From: Oceanococcus sp041624435
GTDB taxonomy: Bacteria > Pseudomonadota > Gammaproteobacteria > Nevskiales > Oceanococcaceae
NCBI GenBank assembly: GCA_041624435.1
Contig: JBFJVB010000068.1
Coordinates: forward strand, 1-15,781
Direction of reading: 5' to 3'
DNA length: 15,781 nt
In this document: positions 1 through 7,355 of the stretch, in pieces
Position numbering within the stretch: the first letter of the stretch is position 1
How the letters are laid out: each line of letters opens with the position of its first letter
Made by a program: the position numbers and the translations under genes
The notes under the pieces: generated by a model
Told to the model about the DNA's origin: nothing
Database searches by the model: none
What the model saw: the letters and a program-made list of their open reading frames with translations, nothing else

Positions 1-1086
1 ACCACGTGCCCCTTCCGCCACACCCGGATTGCAGCTCAGCGGATAGGAAAAACGCGTGTTCTCGGTAATCGAGTCATCACACAGATCCAGTTCCTGGGGA
101 TCCGTCTCTGCCAGCGGCTTGCCAGGCAGGGCCGGAACGTTTTCGATCAAGGTGCCGGCCATCGACAAGGCCGCGGCGATCACCGGCTCGGCTTCCTTGT
201 TGAGGTCGATCAGCTTGGCGTAGCAACCCCCTTCGAAATTGGAAACGCCTTCGTCGGTCCAGGCATGCTCATCATCGCCAATCAGCAGGCGATCCGGATC
301 CGCGGACAAGGTGGTCTTGCCGGTGCCGGACAGGCCGAACAGGATGGCGGAGTGGCCATCTTTGCCGATGTTCGCCGAGGAATGCATGGGCATTTCATGG
401 CGTTCCGGCAGCAGGAAGTTCATCACCGTGAACATGGCTTTCTTGTTGATACCGCAATAATCCGCCCGGCCCAGTACCAGGACGCGGCGGTTACGGAAAT
501 CCAGGATGACCGCGCGGTCCGAGGCCGTACCGTCGCGCGCCGGATCACAGCGGAAGCTCGGCACGTTCAGGATGGTCCAGCGCTTGTCATCCTCGTTTTC
601 GACTCCAGGCACATCATCGACAAACATGTTTTCGATGAACATGGCGTGGGTGGCGAACTCACCGACAAAACGCAGCGGAATCGCGTAGCTGGGAATCCAG
701 CCGCTGTACTGATCTTTCACGTACAGCGTCGCGGCCTTGGCGTTGAGATGCTCGATGACCCGATCGAACAGACCATCAATATGCGCCGGATCAAATTTCT
801 TGAAGTCGTTTTTCCACCACACCTTGTCTTCGATTTCCGGCCAGGCCACCGCAAAGGTGTCCTGTACGGGGCGTCCCGTACAGCTCGGGTCGGTGTAAAA
901 GATTAATGGTCCATCCACGCCCAGCTTGGTGGCGAAGGCCTTCTGGGCATCGTCCGGCCCACCAGGCTTGACCCTGCCGCGATCATTCGCGATGGCCGCA
1001 TGAAACAACTCCTGTTTGCTCAGACCGTATTTGATAGTGGCGTTCGACAGCCCCAGTTGCTGTTTCAGATTGTCGGCAATTCCCAT
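1..1086 (-). CDS. pckA: ATP-dependent phosphoenolpyruvate carboxykinase (partial, C-terminus outside window)
   Basis: Converts oxaloacetate plus ATP to phosphoenolpyruvate, CO2 and ADP, the entry step of gluconeogenesis in the cytoplasm. The frame reads from ATG at 1086 to the window edge, giving 362 codons; the family is usually about 520-540 residues, so roughly a third is missing. Visible hallmarks are the TGR substrate-binding motif, a YCGINKK segment with the paired lysines, MHSSANIG with the metal-site His, the P-loop GLSGTGKTTLS at residues 251-261, LIGDDEHAW with the metal-binding Asp pair, and NFEGGCYAK. The SENTR-like element reads TENTRFSYP. The protein is divergent from E. coli Pck (for example YCGIN for YGGEM, and an insertion near LPGKPLAETDP). 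The Shine-Dalgarno sequence is weak. It diverges from lexA. Family assignment is very secure; the exact start is likely but not proven. Confidence 0.93.
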   Translation of the reverse strand, partial: MGIADNLKQQLGLSNATIKYGLSKQELFHAAIANDRGRVKPGGPDDAQKAFATKLGVDGPLIFYTDPSCTGRPVQDTFAVAWPEIEDKVWWKNDFKKFDPAHIDGLFDRVIEHLNAKAATLYVKDQYSGWIPSYAIPLRFVGEFATHAMFIENMFVDDVPGVENEDDKRWTILNVPSFRCDPARDGTASDRAVILDFRNRRVLVLGRADYCGINKKAMFTVMNFLLPERHEMPMHSSANIGKDGHSAILFGLSGTGKTTLSADPDRLLIGDDEHAWTDEGVSNFEGGCYAKLIDLNKEAEPVIAAALSMAGTLIENVPALPGKPLAETDPQELDLCDDSITENTRFSYPLSCNPGVAEGARG

Positions 1087-1104
1087 CGGTACCCGTACTC
1101 GTCA

Positions 1105-1136
1105 TGCAAAAAAGAACGCCAGGCATAAGCCTGGCG
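1105..1136 (-). terminator. Terminator-shaped hairpin plus U-tract in the pckA 5' leader
   Basis: On the minus strand an 8-bp perfect stem, CGCCAGGC-TTAT-GCCTGGCG (1117-1136), is followed directly by TTCTTTTTTT (about 1107-1116). The T-run is on the minus strand, so it would act on transcription heading toward pckA, and the ATG lies only 30 nt downstream. No minus-strand gene lies upstream, because lexA is divergent. It is therefore either a leader attenuator of pckA or a terminator for spurious antisense transcripts. The structure is seen; the regulatory role is inferred. Confidence 0.6.
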
Positions 1137-1248
1137 CGCGGTATTCAAAGCGTTTTTGCGTCAATGATCGACAGACGCAACTTGGCCCGGGCAATCAACA
1201 ATATCGTCTGGACAGGAGCGATGTGATCTATGTGCATGGAAGCCAAGT

Positions 1249-1264
1249 GTGACGCAAATGTCAC
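1249..1264. promoter_or_regulatory. Inverted repeat GTGAC-N6-GTCAC in the pckA-lexA intergenic region
   Basis: Perfect 5-bp arms (1249-1253 and 1260-1264) are separated by 6 nt, lying between the divergent pckA and lexA genes. It resembles a dimeric regulator site and is close in form to CRP-type sites (TGTGA on the left arm), but the right arm is not a clean CRP half-site at standard spacing. It could control pckA. Short arms make chance occurrence possible. Confidence 0.25.
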
Positions 1265-1343
1265 GAGAGCCCACCCCTCACGACAGTAAGCTATTTATTT
1301 TAGCTGATTTTTTCTTAACAGGTCCCGGATTTGGTGCAAAGAT

Positions 1344-1374
1344 TTGCTCTGACCGACAAATTACTGTCTATAAT
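1344..1374 (+). promoter_or_regulatory. Probable lexA cassette promoter
   Basis: A perfect -10 hexamer TATAAT lies at 1369-1374, inside the LexA box. The best -35 candidate is TTGCTC at 1344-1349 with a long 19-bp spacer, so the -35 is weak. A start site 6-7 nt after the -10 would fall at or next to the ATG at 1381, predicting a leaderless or nearly leaderless lexA mRNA. An AT-rich stretch (about 1290-1318) lies upstream. Confidence 0.6.
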
Positions 1375-1381
1375 GACAGTA
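1362..1381. promoter_or_regulatory. LexA operator (SOS box)
   Basis: CTGT (1364-1367), 8 nt, then ACAG (1376-1379), flanked by TA on each side, forms a palindrome matching the canonical E. coli-type SOS box. It covers the -10 hexamer and abuts the lexA ATG, so bound LexA would block RNA polymerase. This predicts autorepression of lexA and SOS control of the whole imu cassette. Many cassette-linked LexA2 proteins (Pseudomonas, Xanthomonas) recognise divergent boxes, but this one is classical. Confidence 0.9.
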
Positions 1382-1998
1382 TGCCCAGTAGCCGCCTGAC
1401 CCCCCGCCAAGCCCAGATTCTGCAGTTCATCCGCAGCTATACCGGCACCCAGCAAATGCCTCCGACCCAGGCAGAAATCACCGCTGCCATGGGCTTTTCC
1501 TCCCGTACCGCAACCCGGGATCATCTGCGGGCACTGGAAAAAAAGGGCGTGCTGGAGTTGAAACCGGGGGCGTCTCGTGGCATTCAGCTACTCACCCCGA
1601 CACTGAGCGCCAGCTTGCCACTGATCGGGCGCGTCGCTGCCGGCCAGCCGATTCTGGCTCTGGAAAATGTCCTGGCGCAGCATGTGATTGACCCCCAGCT
1701 GTTTCATCCCCGGGCGGATTATCTGTTGCAGGTCCAGGGGCAAAGCATGCGCGATGCAGGCATTGCCGATGGCGATCTGCTGGCCGTACACCGCACGCCG
1801 GAGGCCCGCAATGGACAGATCGTGGTGGCGCGAATCGACGACGAAGTCACGGTCAAACGCTTCGAGCGTCATGCAGAATGGGTCAGCTTGCTGCCAGCCA
1901 ATCCGGATTTTTCCCCCATCCGTATCAACCTGCGCAAACAGAGCCTGCATATCGAAGGCCTGATGGTCGGCCTGATCAGGCAAAGCTCGCCGCCATGA
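1381..1998 (+). CDS. lexA: LexA SOS repressor, S24 autopeptidase
   Basis: Represses SOS genes and self-cleaves when RecA-ssDNA filaments form. The 205-residue length is close to E. coli LexA (202). The N-terminal winged helix spans about residues 6-70 (LTPRQAQILQFI, MPPTQAEI, then GASRGIQLL). The cleavage site is Ala87-Gly88 in RVAAGQP; the catalytic pair is Ser122 (GQSMRDAGI) and Lys159 (EVTVKRFE), aligning with E. coli A84-G85, S119 and K156. ATG 1381 is chosen because homology starts there and the SOS box and -10 lie immediately upstream. An in-frame ATG at 1249 would add about 44 non-LexA residues across the operator. The stop overlaps the imuA start (ATGA). Cassette position makes this LexA2-like, but whether the genome has a second LexA cannot be seen. 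Confidence 0.95.
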   Translation: MPSSRLTPRQAQILQFIRSYTGTQQMPPTQAEITAAMGFSSRTATRDHLRALEKKGVLELKPGASRGIQLLTPTLSASLPLIGRVAAGQPILALENVLAQHVIDPQLFHPRADYLLQVQGQSMRDAGIADGDLLAVHRTPEARNGQIVVARIDDEVTVKRFERHAEWVSLLPANPDFSPIRINLRKQSLHIEGLMVGLIRQSSPP

Positions 1999-2660
1999 AG
2001 CCACAAGCCTTGCAGGCCTTGTTGCGGCACCCGGGAATCTGGCGCGGTGCGGCAACCCCGTCCCTGACCGACCAGCGGACCGGCTTCGCGGAACTCGATC
2101 GGCAGTTGCCGGGGCGGGGCTGGCCCCGGGGCGCCTTGATCGAGTTGATCCCCAGCCGGCTGGGGATCGGCGAACTCCAGCTGCTGCTACCGAGCTTGCG
2201 GGCACAATCCCAAAGCTGGGTGGCACCACCCCATATTCCCTATGCCCCGGCACTGGCGGCGGCCGGAATCAATCTGGCCGAGCTGTTGATCGTGCGCCCG
2301 CGCAACCCGGCCGACAGCCTCTGGGCGATGGAGCAGATTCTGCGCTCCGGGGTCGCCAGTCATGTGCTGGGCTGGCATGACACCATGCAGACTTCGGCTT
2401 TGCGCCGTCTGCAACTGGCCGCTGAAGCGGGCGCCTGCCGGCTCTTTCTGTTCCGACCCGCGCACTGCGTCAAACAACCGTCCCCGGCGCCGCTGCGCCT
2501 GTATCTGGAACCGGCCGAAAACGGCCTGTACCTGCGTCTTGTCAAATGCCGGGGCGGCCGCCCCGGCGCCATGATTTTGCCTCTGTCTGATGCCCATGCT
2601 GTGGCTTTGCATTCATCTCCCGCACCTGCCTCTCGACGCCCTGCATCCCGCGCAGCCTGA
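1995..2660 (+). CDS. imuA: ImuA, translesion synthesis accessory protein (RecA-like fold)
   Basis: Partner of ImuB and DnaE2 in SOS-induced mutagenic lesion bypass. The 221-residue product starts at the ATG overlapping the lexA stop (ATGA), indicating translational coupling. Family features include the N-terminal segment with TGFAELDRQLPGRGWPRGALIEL, then a GIGELQLLLPSL stretch in place of a classical Walker A loop, consistent with the RecA/SulA-related ImuA family, which usually lacks an intact ATPase loop. A central LIVRPRNPADSLWAMEQILRSG segment is typical. The C-terminal tail is Pro/Ala/Arg rich and overlaps imuB by about 65-71 nt in another frame. Position between lexA and imuB is diagnostic of the cassette. 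Confidence 0.9.
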   Translation: MKPQALQALLRHPGIWRGAATPSLTDQRTGFAELDRQLPGRGWPRGALIELIPSRLGIGELQLLLPSLRAQSQSWVAPPHIPYAPALAAAGINLAELLIVRPRNPADSLWAMEQILRSGVASHVLGWHDTMQTSALRRLQLAAEAGACRLFLFRPAHCVKQPSPAPLRLYLEPAENGLYLRLVKCRGGRPGAMILPLSDAHAVALHSSPAPASRRPASRAA

Positions 2661-3990
2661 GCTGGCCCTGGCGGTGGTCGATACCGGCCAGCGCCTGCTG
2701 ACGCTGAATGCTGCGGCACGGCGACGCGGCGTTCGCGGCGGCATGCTGCTCAGTGCAGCCCAGGCCCTGGCGCCGGATCTGCGGTGTCTGGCCCGGCAGC
2801 CACACGCGGAGCAGCAGGCCCTGCACAGCCTGGCCACCTGGGCCGGGCAGTTCACCTCCTGGGTCAGCCTGGTGCCCACCCAGGCGCTGCTGCTGGAAAT
2901 CGGCGGCAGTCTGAAACTGTTCAAATCACTGTCGTGCCTGCAACAGCGGATCCGTGCGGGGCTGGCGCAGCTGGATTACCAGGCTGCGCTGGCCACGGCC
3001 CCGACCCCCTTGGGCGCCCTGGTGCTGGCCCGCTCCGGGGACGGATGCGGCGCCCGCACCCCGGCCGAATTGCATCGTCTGCTCGCCCCTTTGGCGGTGT
3101 CACTGCTGGGCTGGGATGACAGGACCCTGCAGCGGATCAGCGCGGTGGGAGTCAGAAACATCGCCGAGTGCGCGGCCTTGCCGCGCGCGGGTTTCGCCCG
3201 ACGCTATGGCGCCGACAAGCGTCTGCAACTGGATCGGTTGCTGGGTCAGGCCGCCGACCCACGACCGGCCTATGCGCCGCCCCCCCGGTATCAGCGCAGC
3301 CTGGAATTGAGCTTCGAAACCGTTCACAGCCAGGCCATGAAGCCGGCTTTCGAACGGCTATTTCTGGATCTGCATGCCGATCTGCTGGGCCGGGATTGCG
3401 GCATTCTGGGCATCCAGATCAAGCTGGTACACGGCCGGCACCCGGATACCGCTTTCAAGCTGGGCTTGCAGAGTCCGAACCGGGAGGTGCCGCGCTGGAT
3501 GAGCCTGCTGCATGAACGCCTGCAGGGCATGAGCCTGCCTGCGGCGGTGCGCTGCATCCGCATCGAGGCGGTGGAGTTTGCCGCCCTGGGCCAGCGACAG
3601 ACGCAGCTCTGGCCGCAGATGCACGCCGAGCAGCGTCAAGCCTTGCTGGAACGTCTGGCGGCGCGGCTCGGGCCTTCCGCCCTGTCGGGGCTGAGCACCC
3701 ACGCGGCGCCCTGCCCGGAGCAGGCCTGGCGCAAAACCGATCCCGGCCAGGGTCAGAATGCCGCCCCCGAACCGCGCCCCAGGCCCTTATGGCTGCTGCC
3801 CCAGCCTGCCGCAGTGCCATTCGCCAGGCTCCAGCTACGCAGCGGCATCGAACGCATCGAGGGCGGCTGGTGGGAGCAGGATTGCCACCGCGACTATTAC
3901 CGGGCGCAAACACGTCATGGGCAGCGCATCTGGGTATTCCGGGATCATGCCCGACCGGATCAATGGTTCATTCACGGGCTGTTCGGATGA
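2590..3990 (+). CDS. imuB: ImuB, catalytically inactive Y-family polymerase homologue
   Basis: Adaptor that links DnaE2 and ImuA to the beta clamp during lesion bypass. The product is 466 residues (ATG 2590; ATG 2596, giving MLWLCIHLP, is an equally good or better start). The Y-family fold is recognisable, but metal ligands are missing: the N-terminal D of the DinB iHiDmD motif is replaced in CIHLPHLPLD, and the SIDEA motif reads SLVPTQALLLEI. QTQLW at residues 337-341 is a candidate beta-clamp-binding motif. The conserved ImuB tail (PRPLWLLPQPAAV, GGWWEQD, RDYYRAQ, ending WFIHGLFG) is intact. The gene overlaps imuA, and 67 nt separate it from dnaE2. Confidence 0.93.
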   Translation: MPMLWLCIHLPHLPLDALHPAQPELALAVVDTGQRLLTLNAAARRRGVRGGMLLSAAQALAPDLRCLARQPHAEQQALHSLATWAGQFTSWVSLVPTQALLLEIGGSLKLFKSLSCLQQRIRAGLAQLDYQAALATAPTPLGALVLARSGDGCGARTPAELHRLLAPLAVSLLGWDDRTLQRISAVGVRNIAECAALPRAGFARRYGADKRLQLDRLLGQAADPRPAYAPPPRYQRSLELSFETVHSQAMKPAFERLFLDLHADLLGRDCGILGIQIKLVHGRHPDTAFKLGLQSPNREVPRWMSLLHERLQGMSLPAAVRCIRIEAVEFAALGQRQTQLWPQMHAEQRQALLERLAARLGPSALSGLSTHAAPCPEQAWRKTDPGQGQNAAPEPRPRPLWLLPQPAAVPFARLQLRSGIERIEGGWWEQDCHRDYYRAQTRHGQRIWVFRDHARPDQWFIHGLFG

Positions 3991-4057
3991 ATCCGCCCCC
4001 ACCGGTACTGGTACCAGCGGCCAGCGGCGGCGCGGCGGGCCGCGGGGCGACACGCCC

Positions 4058-7000
4058 ATGACGGCTTACGCCGAACTGCATTGCCTGAGTAATTTCAGTT
4101 TTCTGCGCGGCGCCTCCCACCCGCAGGAACTGGTCCGACAGGCCGCCGAGCTGGGTTACAGCGCCCTGGCCCTGACCGATGAATGCTCTCTGGCCGGGAT
4201 TGTGCGCGCCCACCAGCAAGCCCAGGAGCTGCACTTCAAGCTCATTATCGGCACTGAAATCCTCTGCACGGATGGGCCCAAAGTCGTTCTGCTGGCGCCG
4301 GACCAGACCGCGTACAGCCAGCTGTGCCGACTCATCACCCGCGGCCGGCGGCAAGCGGAAAAAGGCCAGTATCAGCTGAGCATGGCCGAGCTGAGCAGCG
4401 GCCTGGACGCCTGTCTGGCCATCCTGATTCCGCACCCGCAGGGCACCGCAGCGATCTGGCTGGAGCAGGCGCACTGGTTAAAACACAGTTTTGCCGAACG
4501 CGGCTGGCTCGCGGTGGAACTGCACCGGGGCCCCCAGGACAGCGAGCACTTGCAGGCATTGCAGACCATCGGCCGACGTACGGCGCTCAAGCTGGTGGCC
4601 TGCGGCGATGTGCACATGCACCTGCGGCAACGTCGCCGCTTGCAGGACACGCTCACCGCCATCCGCCACGGCTGCACCATGGCCACCGTCAGCCCCTTTC
4701 TGTTTCCCAATGGCGAACGCCATCTGCGCAAACCAGCCACGCTGGAACGCCTGTATCCGCCGGAACTCCTGCGGGAAAGCCAGCACATCGCCGCACGCTG
4801 CCAGTTTTCCCTGGATGAGTTGCACTACCGCTACCCGGCCGAATCGGTGCCGCCCGGCCAGACCGCCGCGGCCTATCTGCGCGCCCTCACCGAACAGGGC
4901 TTGTCACGCCGCTGGCCGCAGGGTGTGCCGGCACAGATCCGGCCGCTGATCGACAAGGAGCTGGCCCTGATCACGGAACTGGAATACGAGCACTACTTCC
5001 TGACCGTGTTCGAAATCGTCAGCTGGGCCAGAGCACAGGGCATCCTGTGTCAGGGCCGGGGTTCGGCGGCCAATTCGGCGGTGTGCTATGCCCTGGGGAT
5101 TACCGCCGTCGATCCGGTGGAGATGAAGGTCTCACCGCTGTTCGAGCGCTTTATCTCCAGGGAGCGCAACGAGCCGCCGGACATCGATGTGGATTTCGAA
5201 CATCACCGCCGCGAAGAGGTCATGCAGCACATCTACCGGAAGTACGGCCGCGAACGGGCGGCAATCGCCGCGACCGTGATCCGTTACAAGCCCAAAAGCG
5301 CCATCCGCGATGTGGGCAAGGCCCTGGGTCTGGCACTTCAGGATGTCAGCCGGATCAGCCAGTCACTGGCCTGGTGGGACAGTCGGGACGAACTGCCGGA
5401 ACGGCTGCGCGATCTGGGCTTCGATCCGGAAACACCGGTGCTGCGGCATCTGCTGAGCCTGATCGATGACGTGCTGGGTTTTCCCCGTCACCTGTCGCAG
5501 CATGTGGGCGGTTTCGTCATCGCCGAACAGGCCCTGGATGAACTGGTGCCGATCGAAAATGCCGCCATGTCGGATCGCACCATCCTGCAGTGGGACAAGG
5601 ATGACCTGGACGCCCTGGGGCTGTTGAAGATCGATTGCCTGGCGCTGGGCATGCTCAGCGCCATCCGCAAGGCCTTTGCGATGATCCGGCTGCACACCGG
5701 CAAATCACTGAGCATCGAGCGGATCCGCAGTACCGAGACCACCGCCCCCGATCAGGCCCGGCAGGTTTACGCCATGCTCCAGCGAGCCGACACGGTGGGG
5801 GTTTTTCAGGTCGAGTCACGTGCCCAGATGTCCATGCTGCCCCGGCTGAAGCCGCGGGAGTTCTATGATCTGGTGATCGAAACGGCCATCGTGCGGCCGG
5901 GCCCAATTCAGGGGGGCATGGTTCACCCCTACCTGAATCGGCGCATGGGCCGGGAACCGATCCTTTATCCAGCGCGCCTGAAAAGCGTGCTGGAACGCAC
6001 TCTGGGCATTCCGATCTTTCAGGAGCAGGTGATGGAGATCTGCGTCAAGGCCGGCGATTTTTCACCTGGAGAGGCCGATCAGGTCCGCCGCTCGATGGCC
6101 GCCTGGCGGCGCACCGGCAGCCTGGACCAGTTCGAGACCCGGCTCAAGGCCGGCATGCGCAACAATGGCTACGACGCGCAATTCGCCGAACAGATCTACA
6201 AACAGATTCAGGGCTTTGCGGAATACGGGTTTCCGGAATCCCATGCCGCCAGCTTTGCGGTTCTGGTCTATGTCTCGGCCTGGCTCAAATGTTTTGAACC
6301 CGCCGCCTTCCTGGCCGGCCTGCTCAACAGTCAGCCGATGGGCTTTTACTCGGCGTCCCAGCTCATCCAGGATGCTCGCCGTCATGGGGTTGAAGTGCGT
6401 GCGGCCGATGTCAGCTTCAGCACCTGGGATTGCCGTCTGGAAAAACCGCCCGGCCGCGCGGCGGCGGTACGCCTGGGCCTGCGCCAGATCAAGGGCCTGA
6501 GCGAGGCATGTGGTCGCCGGATCGAACACCATCAAACCTATGCTGACGTTCAGGAACTGATCGAGAAGGCCGCGCTGAATGAGCGGGAGCGGCAATTGCT
6601 CGCCCAGGCCGGCGCCTTGCGCAGTCTGGCGGGCAACCGCCATCAGGCGCATTGGCAGGCCATGGGCAGCGAGACACCGCATGGCCTGCTGAACTCCCCG
6701 GCGCCGGAGCAGCGTGCCCGGCTACGTCCCCCGGACAGTGGCGAGAACCTGTGCGCGGATTACGCCAGCCTGGGCTATACCCTGGGCCGCCATCCCATGA
6801 GTCTGTTACGACCGCTGCTGCCGGAGCTCCAGGGCCTGACCGCCAGACAATGGCGACAGCTGCAAAACGGCAGCCGTTGCCGGGTCGCCGGACTGGTGAC
6901 AAACCGGCAACGACCAGGCACCGCCGGCGGGGTCATTTTCATGAGCCTGGAGGATGAAACCGGCAGCATCAACCTGATTGTCACACCGGCCATCCTGGCC

Positions 7001-7153
7001 CGGTTCCGCCAGGAAGTGCTGCAAGGCTCCCTGCTGCTGGCCCAGGGCATGATGGAAAACCGCGATGGCGTGCAACATCTGCTGGTGGACGCACTGGAAG
7101 ACCGCAGCGCCTTGCTGGGCGAACTGCGCACCCGCTCACGCGATTTTCACTGA
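4058..7153 (+). CDS. dnaE2: DnaE2 (ImuC), error-prone DNA polymerase III alpha subunit
   Basis: C-family polymerase that extends across damaged template with ImuA/ImuB. The 1031-residue length is usual for DnaE2 and shorter than replicative DnaE. The PHP domain is at about 1-200 (YAELHCLSNFSFLRGASHP, ALALTDECSLAG). The polymerase catalytic motif PDIDVDF is at about 374-380, with LLKIDCLALGML further on as the third Asp region. LSQHVGGFVIA, VQVESR-like FQVESRAQM and IFQEQVMEICVKAGDF follow, with helix-hairpin-helix and a C-terminal OB fold (GGVIFMSLEDETGSINLIV), ending SRDFH. ATG 4058 is chosen because family homology begins right there; the frame stays open upstream into imuB, but that stretch is not DnaE2-like. 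It lies 67 nt after imuB, in the same SOS operon. Confidence 0.96.
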   Translation: MTAYAELHCLSNFSFLRGASHPQELVRQAAELGYSALALTDECSLAGIVRAHQQAQELHFKLIIGTEILCTDGPKVVLLAPDQTAYSQLCRLITRGRRQAEKGQYQLSMAELSSGLDACLAILIPHPQGTAAIWLEQAHWLKHSFAERGWLAVELHRGPQDSEHLQALQTIGRRTALKLVACGDVHMHLRQRRRLQDTLTAIRHGCTMATVSPFLFPNGERHLRKPATLERLYPPELLRESQHIAARCQFSLDELHYRYPAESVPPGQTAAAYLRALTEQGLSRRWPQGVPAQIRPLIDKELALITELEYEHYFLTVFEIVSWARAQGILCQGRGSAANSAVCYALGITAVDPVEMKVSPLFERFISRERNEPPDIDVDFEHHRREEVMQHIYRKYGRERAAIAATVIRYKPKSAIRDVGKALGLALQDVSRISQSLAWWDSRDELPERLRDLGFDPETPVLRHLLSLIDDVLGFPRHLSQHVGGFVIAEQALDELVPIENAAMSDRTILQWDKDDLDALGLLKIDCLALGMLSAIRKAFAMIRLHTGKSLSIERIRSTETTAPDQARQVYAMLQRADTVGVFQVESRAQMSMLPRLKPREFYDLVIETAIVRPGPIQGGMVHPYLNRRMGREPILYPARLKSVLERTLGIPIFQEQVMEICVKAGDFSPGEADQVRRSMAAWRRTGSLDQFETRLKAGMRNNGYDAQFAEQIYKQIQGFAEYGFPESHAASFAVLVYVSAWLKCFEPAAFLAGLLNSQPMGFYSASQLIQDARRHGVEVRAADVSFSTWDCRLEKPPGRAAAVRLGLRQIKGLSEACGRRIEHHQTYADVQELIEKAALNERERQLLAQAGALRSLAGNRHQAHWQAMGSETPHGLLNSPAPEQRARLRPPDSGENLCADYASLGYTLGRHPMSLLRPLLPELQGLTARQWRQLQNGSRCRVAGLVTNRQRPGTAGGVIFMSLEDETGSINLIVTPAILARFRQEVLQGSLLLAQGMMENRDGVQHLLVDALEDRSALLGELRTRSRDFH

Positions 7154-7355
7154 GCCCATACCCTCCAGAGCGCTTACAGCCAGGAAAAACACCGCGCATC
7201 GTCCCCGGCCATCCATCGGTTCCACACGCTCGCCACGGAGACGAACATCAGGAGAACGGCCGTCATCGCCGAGCTGACATTCCAGCACCAGGTGCAGCGC
7301 AATCGAATCAGTCCACTCCGGCCGAACTGAGGCGCCCAAGCCTGTATATTGGGGC

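Noticed and set aside
265..906. Plus-strand open frame of 213 codons
   Set aside because: Antisense to pckA, whose catalytic motifs are unmistakable on the minus strand.
1249..1380. Upstream in-frame extension of lexA
   Set aside because: It would encode about 44 residues unlike LexA and would place the SOS box and -10 inside the coding region.
3758..4057. Upstream in-frame extension of dnaE2 into imuB
   Set aside because: Family similarity begins exactly at the ATG at 4058. The upstream part overlaps the conserved ImuB C-terminus in another frame.
7136..7339. Minus-strand frame between dnaE2 and the AraC gene with faint PilZ-like beta-strand rhythm
   Set aside because: Only a TTG start without a ribosome site, no PilZ RxxxR or DxSxxG motif, overlap with the dnaE2 end, and third-position GC lower than neighbours. 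At most a remnant.
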